A stretch of DNA of 48,135 nt, taken from a virus. The stretch covers positions 1-48,135 of the IMG/VR virus record IMGVR_UViG_3300042559_001106. One strand, 5' to 3'. The position numbers were made by a program, and so were the translations under genes. Shown here piece after piece: positions 12,914 through 19,448 of the stretch; the stretch's first letter is position 1, and each line of letters begins with the position of its first letter. The notes beneath the pieces are model-generated. The model did not search any database. It was not told the origin of the DNA and saw only the letters and a program-made list of their open reading frames with translations.

Positions 12914-13250
12914 CACGGTACTTCCTCTTCTGGATGTTGAGTGCAGCCTGCGCCGCGGCGAGTTCAGCGTCGCGCTTGGCGACCAGTGCGGCGTCCTTCT
13001 TCGCGCGTTCCTCAGAGTCGGCCAGCATCTTTGCCGCAGCCGCCAGCCTGGCGTCCTTGTCGGCGATGGTCTGGTCGCGCTCGGCGATCACCGCGTTGAG
13101 CGCCACGACTTGAGCCGCATCTTCGCCGGCCTTCTTCGTGAACGCCTGCCACTCTTTGATCTCGCCGTAGACGTAGTAGCCCGTGGCGGCGATGCCGAGC
13201 ATCACCAGAGCTTCGAGCCAGTACCGCTTGAGGAATGCGAGAAAGATCAT
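12696..13250 (-). CDS. Rz: i-spanin Rz-like protein (184 aa)
   Basis: An N-terminal transmembrane helix (ALVMLGIAATGYYVYG) is followed by a long periplasmic coiled coil rich in Ala, Lys and Glu (VIAERDQTIADKDARLAAAA and on to about residue 118). The last 45 residues are Gly/Ala/Arg/Pro-rich and overlap the Rz1 coding frame, so their composition probably reflects that constraint. The ATG overlaps the preceding stop. Type II membrane topology is as expected for an i-spanin. Confidence 0.85.
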   Translation of the reverse strand: MIFLAFLKRYWLEALVMLGIAATGYYVYGEIKEWQAFTKKAGEDAAQVVALNAVIAERDQTIADKDARLAAAAKMLADSEERAKKDAALVAKRDAELAAAQAALNIQKRKYRDALNQLEGADLACALRTVPPAVDFLLFPWGGQAPAAGGEGGARDAAGGAAVEAGPARVPGRAPVGRTADARG

Positions 13251-13576
13251 GCGGCCTCCGTCGTGCCGTCAAAATGTTCGGCCAGAGCGGTATTGCCCTT
13301 GGCCGCGCGCCAGCGCACGCCGGCGCGATCCACGTCCTGCCAGAACGCCGCCTCGCAGTGCTCGCCCTTGTCCAGCGGCCAGAACAGCACTTCGGCGCAG
13401 AACGCCACCACGCACCAGCGCAGAGCCGGTTCGGTGACGAGCCGCGTCATGCGATAGGCCCGGCCCGAGAGCGACTCGTCCGTCATTCCGTTCGCGAAAA
13501 CTGTGTTCACGAACTGCGAAAGCGCATCGCCGGCCCGCTGGAGATAGGGGCGCTTGTCCCAACGATCGTAGTTCAT
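13247..13576 (-). CDS. Conserved lysis-cassette-adjacent protein, SGRAYR type (109 aa)
   Basis: The pattern of an N-terminal amphipathic helix, SLSGRAYRM, a hydrophobic segment (LRWCVVAFCAEVLFWPL) and EHCEAAFWQDV resembles short proteins found beside lysis genes in many Pseudomonas-type phages. One membrane helix is likely. Its TGA overlaps the Rz start (ATGA), so it is co-translated with the spanins. Function is unknown. Confidence 0.65.
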   Translation of the reverse strand: MNYDRWDKRPYLQRAGDALSQFVNTVFANGMTDESLSGRAYRMTRLVTEPALRWCVVAFCAEVLFWPLDKGEHCEAAFWQDVDRAGVRWRAAKGNTALAEHFDGTTEAA

Positions 13577-13833
13577 GCACGCACCTTGTCGTTCAGGTTG
13601 GCGACTTCGCCCGTGACCTTGAACATGAAGGCCATCGGGTAGTCGGGGTTGACGGCGCGGCCGATATACAGGCGCGCGGACTCACACATCTCCGCCAGCG
13701 AGAACAGCGGCTCCAGCCAGTTGGCTCGCGCTTCGACATCCATCGGGTCGGATTCCAAGTTCAGGTACACCGGGCAGAACCAGAACCAGCCCTTGTGCGT
13801 CATGCCGGCAGACGGCTGTTCGAGAAGGCTCAT
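13573..13833 (-). CDS. Hypothetical protein (86 aa)
   Basis: The start at 13833 (MSLLEQPSAGMTHKGW) overlaps the previous stop. Sequence features include GWFWFCPVYLNLE and ARANWLEPLFSLAEMCESAR. It has no membrane segment beyond a short aromatic strand. It lies between tail-fibre-like and lysis genes. Unknown function. Confidence 0.6.
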   Translation of the reverse strand: MSLLEQPSAGMTHKGWFWFCPVYLNLESDPMDVEARANWLEPLFSLAEMCESARLYIGRAVNPDYPMAFMFKVTGEVANLNDKVRA

Positions 13834-14114
13834 CGCTCGATGACCTCGAAGTTGACGGTGCGATCCTGCACGCGGCCGGAGTTGGTGGTGACGCGGCACG
13901 TCACCGCGGCGGTCGGCGCCGTGGCGTTCGACACGCGAACGGCGACGCGACCCTCCGCGCTGAACTGCACCACGGCGTCGCAGTTGGCCGGAATCGCCAT
14001 CGCGTTCGTGATCGTCTCGGTGCCGAGCCAGTCGTTCCAGTCGAAGCGGTAATCCTCGATCGCGTTGGGGTCGAATTTCAGGGTCAACCCGTCGACCCAA
14101 ATCGTGCTCTTCAT
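13830..14114 (-). CDS. Putative virion/fibre accessory protein (94 aa)
   Basis: AIEDYRFDWNDWLGTETIT, followed by an immunoglobulin-like beta pattern (AVRVSNATAPTAAVTCRVTT), matches short proteins common near phage tail-fibre genes, where DYxxDWxxWL(x)xETI begins a beta-sandwich. It is linked by ATGA overlap on both sides. A role in the tail fibre or its decoration is inferred from family pattern and position. Confidence 0.65.
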   Translation of the reverse strand: MKSTIWVDGLTLKFDPNAIEDYRFDWNDWLGTETITNAMAIPANCDAVVQFSAEGRVAVRVSNATAPTAAVTCRVTTNSGRVQDRTVNFEVIER

Positions 14115-14977
14115 GCGCTCTGCTTCCTGATCGTGAACTGGCGGGCTTCATCGCGGACGGTGATCTCCGACTCGGCGCGCACCAGCAGAATGTTCGGCTC
14201 GCCGGGAATGCGAATTTCGCGGCCGACGAACAGGTAGGTGACATCGCCGCCGGCGACGACGGTCGGCGCGGACAGCCGCACCTCGACCAGCGCCACCTCG
14301 GCGAGTCCGCCGGCCTGGCCGCTCGCGGTCGCGAGGATAGACGCCACGGTGATCGTCGGGAGCGCCACCGCCGGCGAGGCCGGCACGCTGCCAGTCGCAA
14401 GGGGCGCTGAGACGACGATCGTGCGCGGCGTGGTGTTGGCCGTCGCACCGGTGCCACCCTCGGCGATCGCCGGCGGCGCCGAGACCGCGACGACCGGCAA
14501 GGCCGCGCTTGCGATCGCCGGCAAGCCGCCCGTGGCTGCGGCGGCCGGCGCGGAGACCGTGACGACGGCCAGGGCGACCGCAGGCGAGCTTCCGGCGCGA
14601 CCGGAGGCGATGGGGGCTGTGACGGTAGCGGTCGCGAGCGCGACGGCCGCAGAGGCGCTGACGCGACCGACGACAGTCGGAGCAGCGACCGTGACGGTCG
14701 CCAGTGCGGCCGAGCCCGTGACAGCAACGCGGCCGGTGGCCGCAGGGGGTGTGACCGTAACCGTTGCGAGGGCTGCGGAGCCGGTGGCGGAGACGCCGCC
14801 AGCGTTGGCCGAGGCGGTCGGCGCAGTGACCGTGACCGCGGGCAGCGCGACGCTGCCGGTTGCATCGGTGTTCGTCGGCCCGAAGAACTCAAGGTTGACG
14901 ACGCCCGACGCAACGCTGCCATCCGTCCAGAGCGCATCGCCGCCGCGCGGATAGCGAGTGTTGTCAGTCGGGTTCAC
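14111..14977 (-). CDS. Repetitive virion protein with ~21-26-residue Ala/Val repeats (288 aa)
   Basis: GTG at 14977 overlaps the preceding stop. After a short N-terminal part (MNPTDNTRYPRGGDALWTDG), about nine imperfect repeats of the form ALxxVTVxAPxAxxxGxxxx run from residue 40 to about 243. Examples are ALATVTVTPPAATGR, ALATVTVAAPTVVGR and ALAVVTVSAPAAAATG. A distinct C-terminal domain (VGREIRIPGEPNILLVRAES) follows. The alternating hydrophobic pattern suggests a beta-solenoid or fibrous rod. It is probably a tail-fibre or surface protein; repeat number may vary between relatives. Confidence 0.75.
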   Translation of the reverse strand: MNPTDNTRYPRGGDALWTDGSVASGVVNLEFFGPTNTDATGSVALPAVTVTAPTASANAGGVSATGSAALATVTVTPPAATGRVAVTGSAALATVTVAAPTVVGRVSASAAVALATATVTAPIASGRAGSSPAVALAVVTVSAPAAAATGGLPAIASAALPVVAVSAPPAIAEGGTGATANTTPRTIVVSAPLATGSVPASPAVALPTITVASILATASGQAGGLAEVALVEVRLSAPTVVAGGDVTYLFVGREIRIPGEPNILLVRAESEITVRDEARQFTIRKQSA

Positions 14978-15816
14978 GGCGTCAGGTGGATAAGGTCGCC
15001 TTCACCACGGATCGCGCCCGTGGAGGTGGCGGAGCAGATCACCATGAACTCCATGCACGCACCGTCCGGGAACTCGGCCAGTCGGCAGCGCACCCAATCG
15101 GCGTCCGTTGCGAGGTTTGCCACGGACATCGGCAGCTTGCCCTTATGGCGGCGCGCGGTGAAGCCGACGTTACCCGCCGTGCCAGTCGAGGCCGACAGGA
15201 TCACGCTGTTGATGCCGCGAATGAACTTCGCCGGCACGGTGTTCGGGATGAACGGCGTCAGCGAGATCGAGCGGCCGATGCGCAGCGCGCCGCCCACAGC
15301 GATGACGTTGAGGTTGCCCGTCGTCCCGTCGCCGTACGTCACGTTGACCGTGGCGTTCGATGCCGTCGCGCCGCCATCCCCGTACACGTCGAGGAACCAC
15401 TCGATGTCGGAGTAGTCCGCCGCGCCGAGCCGTGCAGCAGCAGGCGCGAGCGTCTGCAAGTCGATCGGAAGGTTCGTCGTCTGCGAGGTCGTGATGTTCA
15501 GCACGATGCCGGCTTGGTGTGCGATTCGGTCGCGCACGAGGAACGACATACCGCTGTTGTTCGAGTTCGTGACCGACAGCGCGCCGAGGAACGTGGACTT
15601 CGGCGCGGTCTGGTTGTTGAACGCGACAGCTCCAGTGAGCGCCGTGGTGCAGAGCGCCGCCGTCGTCGGGATCGCGCCCTGTGCAGGCTGGCCCGTCGCG
15701 CGCCACAACGAAAAGAGGCCGCCAGCGACCGCGTTGGCAAGGCTCGCCTTGTCGATGATGAAAGGCGACTTGTCTACCGCTAGGGCGCGGGCGATTGAGG
15801 AGGTGTCGATAGCCAT
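14974..15816 (-). CDS. Putative virion structural protein (280 aa)
   Basis: A mostly beta protein with a hydrophobic N-terminal helix (LANAVAGGLFSLWRATG), repeated short Thr/Asn-rich strands and LEFxD-free cores; examples are ALTGAVAFNNQTAPKSTFLG and NATVNVTYGDGTTGNLNV. It lies between two other probable virion genes and overlaps the repeat protein by ATG/GTGA. A tail-fibre or receptor-facing role is plausible, but no known domain is recognised. Confidence 0.65.
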   Translation of the reverse strand: MAIDTSSIARALAVDKSPFIIDKASLANAVAGGLFSLWRATGQPAQGAIPTTAALCTTALTGAVAFNNQTAPKSTFLGALSVTNSNNSGMSFLVRDRIAHQAGIVLNITTSQTTNLPIDLQTLAPAAARLGAADYSDIEWFLDVYGDGGATASNATVNVTYGDGTTGNLNVIAVGGALRIGRSISLTPFIPNTVPAKFIRGINSVILSASTGTAGNVGFTARRHKGKLPMSVANLATDADWVRCRLAEFPDGACMEFMVICSATSTGAIRGEGDLIHLTP

Positions 15817-15828
15817 GAGCCGACCCCC

Positions 15829-16245
15829 TTAGTTCTGGAAGCGCAGCGGCGAGGTGAAGTTCACCGTGAACGTGCCGTTCGTGCTCGACACGTTGGCGCC
15901 GAAATCGCCGTAGCACACGAGTTCGTCGGCCGTCGCCGCACCGCCGCGCCGCTTGTAGACCACGACGCCGCGCGCCGTGAGCGTCGAGTTCGGCCATGAC
16001 GGGTTCGAGAACGCGATGTCGAGCCGGTCGTTCGGGAGGTCTTTCGTGACGGTCGCCGTAACCGCAGTGCCGCCGGCGGTGTAGCCCGTGCCGGTGACTT
16101 CGTTGGTCACGTCGCTGCGCTTGAGGTGCGTGTCCTTGTTCGCGACGTAGGTCGACGTTACGAGCATGGCGAAAAAGGTGTCGGTGTCGAAGTCGATGGC
16201 GCCCCGCGCCAAGTCTTCGAGAGCACTGTTGTAGACGATGGTCAT
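15829..16245 (-). CDS. Putative virion structural protein (138 aa)
   Basis: The opening MTIVYNSALEDLARGAIDF, then FFAMLVTSTYVANKDTHLKR and TGTGYTAGG, is a pattern I have seen in short phage structural proteins near tail-fibre genes. The remainder is beta-rich (ARGVVVYKRRGG, GTFTVNFTSPLRFQN). A candidate promoter with TAGACA and TATAAC lies 29-57 nt upstream. Confidence 0.7.
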   Translation of the reverse strand: MTIVYNSALEDLARGAIDFDTDTFFAMLVTSTYVANKDTHLKRSDVTNEVTGTGYTAGGTAVTATVTKDLPNDRLDIAFSNPSWPNSTLTARGVVVYKRRGGAATADELVCYGDFGANVSSTNGTFTVNFTSPLRFQN

Positions 16246-16273
16246 GGGGCGGGCCTCGTGGGGTTGCGGCGCT

Positions 16274-16302
16274 GTTATAGGAGCCTGTGGTTGAGGTGTC
16301 TA
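16274..16302 (-). promoter_or_regulatory. Candidate late promoter (TAGACA-17-TATAAC)
   Basis: On the minus strand TAGACA (5/6 match to TTGACA) and TATAAC (5/6 match to TATAAT) are separated by exactly 17 bp. The minus-35 overlaps the stop of the phosphoesterase gene, and the minus-10 is preceded by GGCTCC, as in the candidate at 39737. It faces the 15829-16245 gene. Confidence 0.6.
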
Positions 16303-18384
16303 CTTGCGCTTGGCGCGGAGGAACTTGAGAAATTCGACGCCCAAATCGAAGTCGTGGAAGACTTGGATAAACGCCGCGTCGTTTTTGGCGTGCGGATCGA
16401 CGACGATCATTGCGCCTGGAGAAATCGCCTGATCGCGGAAGCCTTTTTCTCGCGCATAACGGTCGTAGATTTTGTAGCTCGCGACCTGTAGGCAGTGCAT
16501 GATCTTCTTTGTTTCCGGGCACTTGAGCGGCTGGTATCCGGTAGTGTGTTTGTGCCCGCAGACCAGCACGTCGTCGCGAACGCCGAGTTGGGCGGCCTTC
16601 ATGACGGCGTGCGTCGGGTTCCACTGCGAGTTGCCGGCGAAGTCGTGGCGGGCGTTGATGGTGAAAGCCCGGCCCTGCGGCGGCTTGACCTCGATGCGCG
16701 CCTCGCTGGCCTCGTACAGCGTGTTCTGCTCGCGGCTGATCCAGATGAGCGGGTCGCCCGAACCACTCCAGCAGTTGCCGGTGATGTGCGGCTTGCCGTT
16801 CCGGCGAACCATGAAGTTGCCGAAGGGCACCGTGAGACACCACACGCGCTCGTCCGGCTCTTCCTCGCGAACGACCACAGCCCGGTCGAACTCGCAGAAG
16901 GTGGCGCGAGTCAGGTTCAGGCGGTAGTCCTTCTCGCGGGCAACCGACAGGAAAGCCCGCCAGCCGTGCTGGAGCGCGACGATCTGCACCGACTCCAGGA
17001 ACTCCTTCGTGCCGTGGAGAACGGCGCAGTTGCCGTCCTCGACGCCATCCCAGGTTCCGTCGCCGGCGATCAGTCCTTCGAGAAGAACCTCGAACTGGTG
17101 ATCCGTCATGCGGTCGCACCAGAACGGCAGGCGGCCCTTCTCTGGAACCCACCCGAGAAGCTCGCGCGTGGCCTCCGCAGTCAGCCGGAACTCGCGCTGC
17201 GGGAGTGGCGGCTTCTTGAGTTCGCGACCGCAAACGTGCGTGATGTCCCGCTCGCGCACGCTCTCGCGATATTCCAGGCCGCAGGCGTCCAGAAGCTCGC
17301 GGATGCGCGTCGGGTCTTTGCTCTGGTAGATCGAAGCGCGCGACTCGTCCGGGTTGATGTAGCCGTCCGTCAGGAACCAGCCCGCAAGCTCGATCTGTGC
17401 GTCGCTCAGGGTCGTGCCGGTGTTCTGCACGAAGCCCGAGACCGGGATGCGGAAGCGGGCCGGCAGGCTGTCGGCACGGGCGTACTCGTACTTTGGCGCC
17501 CAGATGCGCTTCCAGTCGCGGCGCGAGTGGAGGACGCGGTGCCCCGCGGTGACGCGCATGTCGACTGCGCGGTCAATGCGGATCATCTTCTCGTCGTTCT
17601 CGCGGTCGAACTTCTTGAGGATCGGTTGCCACTCAAGATTTCCGGTCAAACGATTCATGCCGAGTACGAGATCGTCGCCTCGGATTTCCTCGTACTTGAT
17701 CCAGCCGCGCCGGGTGAGCGCCTCGGTTTTCATGTCGAGGCAGTCGTGGTTGCCTCCGATCATGAACATCCACTTGTCGCCGACGAGTCGGACGAACCAC
17801 TCGACCAACTGCCATGCTTCTTTCGCACTCGTTCCCTGCTCGCCATACAGACGAGCCAAACGACCCACCCAATTGTTCGAGGAGTCGCCCAAATTAGCGC
17901 CGTACAAACCTTCCGTCTGGTTTACCGTCTTCGCGTGGTACTCCAGAGCTTCCAAGTCCGTACCGTCATCATCGACGTGTGGGTCTCCGAAGAACCAGAT
18001 CGCGAACGGGCCTTCGATCGGCACACCAATCGGAATCTTGCGCCGGCAGTCCTCAGCCTCCTTCTTGCGCTGGAAGCGGCGCTTCCGCAGCGCCACCAGT
18101 TCCTCCAGCGTGTAGCCGTCGTCGGCCAGCACAGGAACGCTCAGGCGGCGTTCTGCGGCCTTCTGGACGTGCTTCGGCACGATCGCTTCGACCTTGATGC
18201 CGAGGCGCTCACAGGCCCGGCTGCGCCGCCCTTGGAGCACGCGGACGCTGGCGAAGCCGAAGTGCTTCGCCACCTCCGGCAGCGTCTTGCCCTGCTTCAC
18301 GAGCTTCTCGTACTCGGCAAGGAATTTCTTGTCGCGCTCGGTGGCCTCGGCCTTGAGCCGATCCTGGTGCGTCGTCTTCGTCAT
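16300..18384 (-). CDS. Calcineurin-like metallophosphoesterase interrupted by an intein (694 aa precursor, 371 aa spliced)
   Basis: A phosphoesterase with a dinuclear metal site: motif FGDPHVDD (residues 132-139), LGDSSNN (165-171), GGNHD (210-214), NARHDF (577-582) and VCGHKH (608-613). All metal ligands are present. An intein (residues 215-537) interrupts the protein directly after the Asp of GNHD; after splicing GGNHD joins CWSGSGDPLIW. The N-terminal ~115 residues are basic and contain an HTH-like unit (LPEVAKHFGFASVRVLQGRR), so DNA or RNA may be the substrate. It sits between lysis and virion genes. Substrate is unknown. Confidence 0.9.
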   Translation of the reverse strand: MTKTTHQDRLKAEATERDKKFLAEYEKLVKQGKTLPEVAKHFGFASVRVLQGRRSRACERLGIKVEAIVPKHVQKAAERRLSVPVLADDGYTLEELVALRKRRFQRKKEAEDCRRKIPIGVPIEGPFAIWFFGDPHVDDDGTDLEALEYHAKTVNQTEGLYGANLGDSSNNWVGRLARLYGEQGTSAKEAWQLVEWFVRLVGDKWMFMIGGNHDCLDMKTEALTRRGWIKYEEIRGDDLVLGMNRLTGNLEWQPILKKFDRENDEKMIRIDRAVDMRVTAGHRVLHSRRDWKRIWAPKYEYARADSLPARFRIPVSGFVQNTGTTLSDAQIELAGWFLTDGYINPDESRASIYQSKDPTRIRELLDACGLEYRESVRERDITHVCGRELKKPPLPQREFRLTAEATRELLGWVPEKGRLPFWCDRMTDHQFEVLLEGLIAGDGTWDGVEDGNCAVLHGTKEFLESVQIVALQHGWRAFLSVAREKDYRLNLTRATFCEFDRAVVVREEEPDERVWCLTVPFGNFMVRRNGKPHITGNCWSGSGDPLIWISREQNTLYEASEARIEVKPPQGRAFTINARHDFAGNSQWNPTHAVMKAAQLGVRDDVLVCGHKHTTGYQPLKCPETKKIMHCLQVASYKIYDRYAREKGFRDQAISPGAMIVVDPHAKNDAAFIQVFHDFDLGVEFLKFLRAKRK
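16774..17742 (-). mobile_element. Intein with LAGLIDADG endonuclease in the phosphoesterase (323 aa)
   Basis: The element begins at Cys215 (CLDMKTEALTRRGW), has block B VTAGH (TxxH, residues 279-282) and ends HITGN with Cys538 as the +1 residue. It is therefore a class 1-type intein with a Gly in place of the usual penultimate His. Two LAGLIDADG-like motifs, LAGWFLTDG (333-341) and LEGLIAGDG (435-443), predict a homing endonuclease. Boundaries follow from the motifs and from restoring the GNHD region of the host protein. Confidence 0.9.
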
Positions 18385-18390
18385 GGGGTC

Positions 18391-19008
18391 TTAGCGGAGG
18401 TGGGAGAGGGCGCGCTTGAACCGCGCGACGCGATCGGTCTGCCCGTGCAGCCCGCCGTTGATGATGCGGGTGGTCTGCTCGAACTGGCCGGCGTCAGCGA
18501 AGCGGTTGAGGCCGCGGGCGTTCCAGAAGGCGCCGGCGGACAGGGCTGCGTTCTGCGGCAGCGTCAGGAGTTCGGGCTGGCCGACCAGCGGCAGCACCAA
18601 GAGGTGCGCCATCTCGGCGTAGTTCACCTTGCCGGTGACTTGGATCAAGCCTCGGCCGCGGTAGCGCCAGCCTTCGCCACTCTGCTCGTTGCCGTTGCCG
18701 AGGCGGTTCGCGTAGACGCGGGCGCCGATCCACTCCGGCTTGCCGGCGTACTTGGCCGCCATGTCGAGCGAGGGGAAGTGGCGCGGGAAAATCTGCTGGA
18801 GCCGCGCCGGCGTCGTGTAGTTCAGGTTCTCTTCGACGCGCGCCAGGCTCGCGCTCTCGTGGCCGATCTGCGCCAGCCACATCGCGGCGCGCGTGTGCGT
18901 GTTGATCTCGTAGCGCGCGATCGTGGTGTTGATGACGCCGACCCACTCGGCGGCCCGCTGCAACGGGCAGGCCATGATGGCGGCGAGTTGCTCGGGCGAA
19001 AGGATCAT
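18391..19008 (-). CDS. Endolysin, glycoside hydrolase family 19 (205 aa)
   Basis: It degrades peptidoglycan. GHES (residues 49-52) and VEENLNYT hold the expected catalytic Glu pair, and YRGRGLIQVTGKVNY is the conserved GH19 core seen in phage lysozymes. No signal peptide or SAR domain is present, so export depends on a holin. The start overlaps the stop of the holin candidate (ATGA). Length is typical for single-domain GH19 endolysins. Confidence 0.93.
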   Translation of the reverse strand: MILSPEQLAAIMACPLQRAAEWVGVINTTIARYEINTHTRAAMWLAQIGHESASLARVEENLNYTTPARLQQIFPRHFPSLDMAAKYAGKPEWIGARVYANRLGNGNEQSGEGWRYRGRGLIQVTGKVNYAEMAHLLVLPLVGQPELLTLPQNAALSAGAFWNARGLNRFADAGQFEQTTRIINGGLHGQTDRVARFKRALSHLR

Positions 19009-19403
19009 TCGTGGGTATCCTCGGCGGGGACTTCGATCCGGTGGTGCTTCATCACTGCCACGAGAACGGCGATGCGCTGGCGGAGCTTCGAGACCTTTTC
19101 CTCGGCCTCGAACCGCGCGGTGGTCTCTTTGTTGAGCCGCCCTTCGAGGTCAGCCTGGCGCCCTTCGAGGGCGACGATTCGTTCGTTCAAGTGGGCGATC
19201 AATTGCGTCGTACTATCGGCGGCGGCGACCAGCGTGTTCTCTTGCGCGCGGTTCGACCGGCGGTTGAGGAACCAGTCGATCGCTTTCATCACCATCACGC
19301 CACCGAGGACGCTGGCGCCCATCCAAGCCGGCGCGGGGACGGAAGAGATCATCTGGCCGGCGTAGGGGTCGGTCGGAAGCATCAGGGTTTTCCCGAGGGT
19401 CAA
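19005..19403 (-). CDS. Putative holin / lysis membrane protein (132 aa)
   Basis: One transmembrane helix (PAWMGASVLGGVMVMKAIDW) is followed by a long coiled coil (LIAHLNERIVALEGRQADLE and beyond) with a basic tail. The start is uncertain: TTG at 19403 or ATG at 19382 (125 aa). It directly precedes and overlaps the endolysin, the usual place for a holin. A single-helix holin with a cytoplasmic coiled coil is plausible; a lysis regulator is the alternative. A candidate promoter lies just upstream. Confidence 0.65.
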   Translation of the reverse strand: MTLGKTLMLPTDPYAGQMISSVPAPAWMGASVLGGVMVMKAIDWFLNRRSNRAQENTLVAAADSTTQLIAHLNERIVALEGRQADLEGRLNKETTARFEAEEKVSKLRQRIAVLVAVMKHHRIEVPAEDTHE

Positions 19404-19415
19404 CTGGCGGTGGCC

Positions 19416-19444
19416 GTTATAGGGAACGGTTGAGTTTGTGGCAA
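19416..19444 (-). promoter_or_regulatory. Candidate late promoter (TTGCCA-17-TATAAC)
   Basis: TTGCCA (5/6 to TTGACA) and TATAAC are separated by exactly 17 bp on the minus strand, immediately before the holin and endolysin genes. It would let the lysis genes be expressed apart from the tail genes. Confidence 0.65.
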
Positions 19445-19448
19445 CGCA

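Noticed and set aside
16495-19365. A 956-codon plus-strand frame
   Set aside because: It runs across the antisense of the intein-bearing phosphoesterase, endolysin and holin. No start signals or domains.
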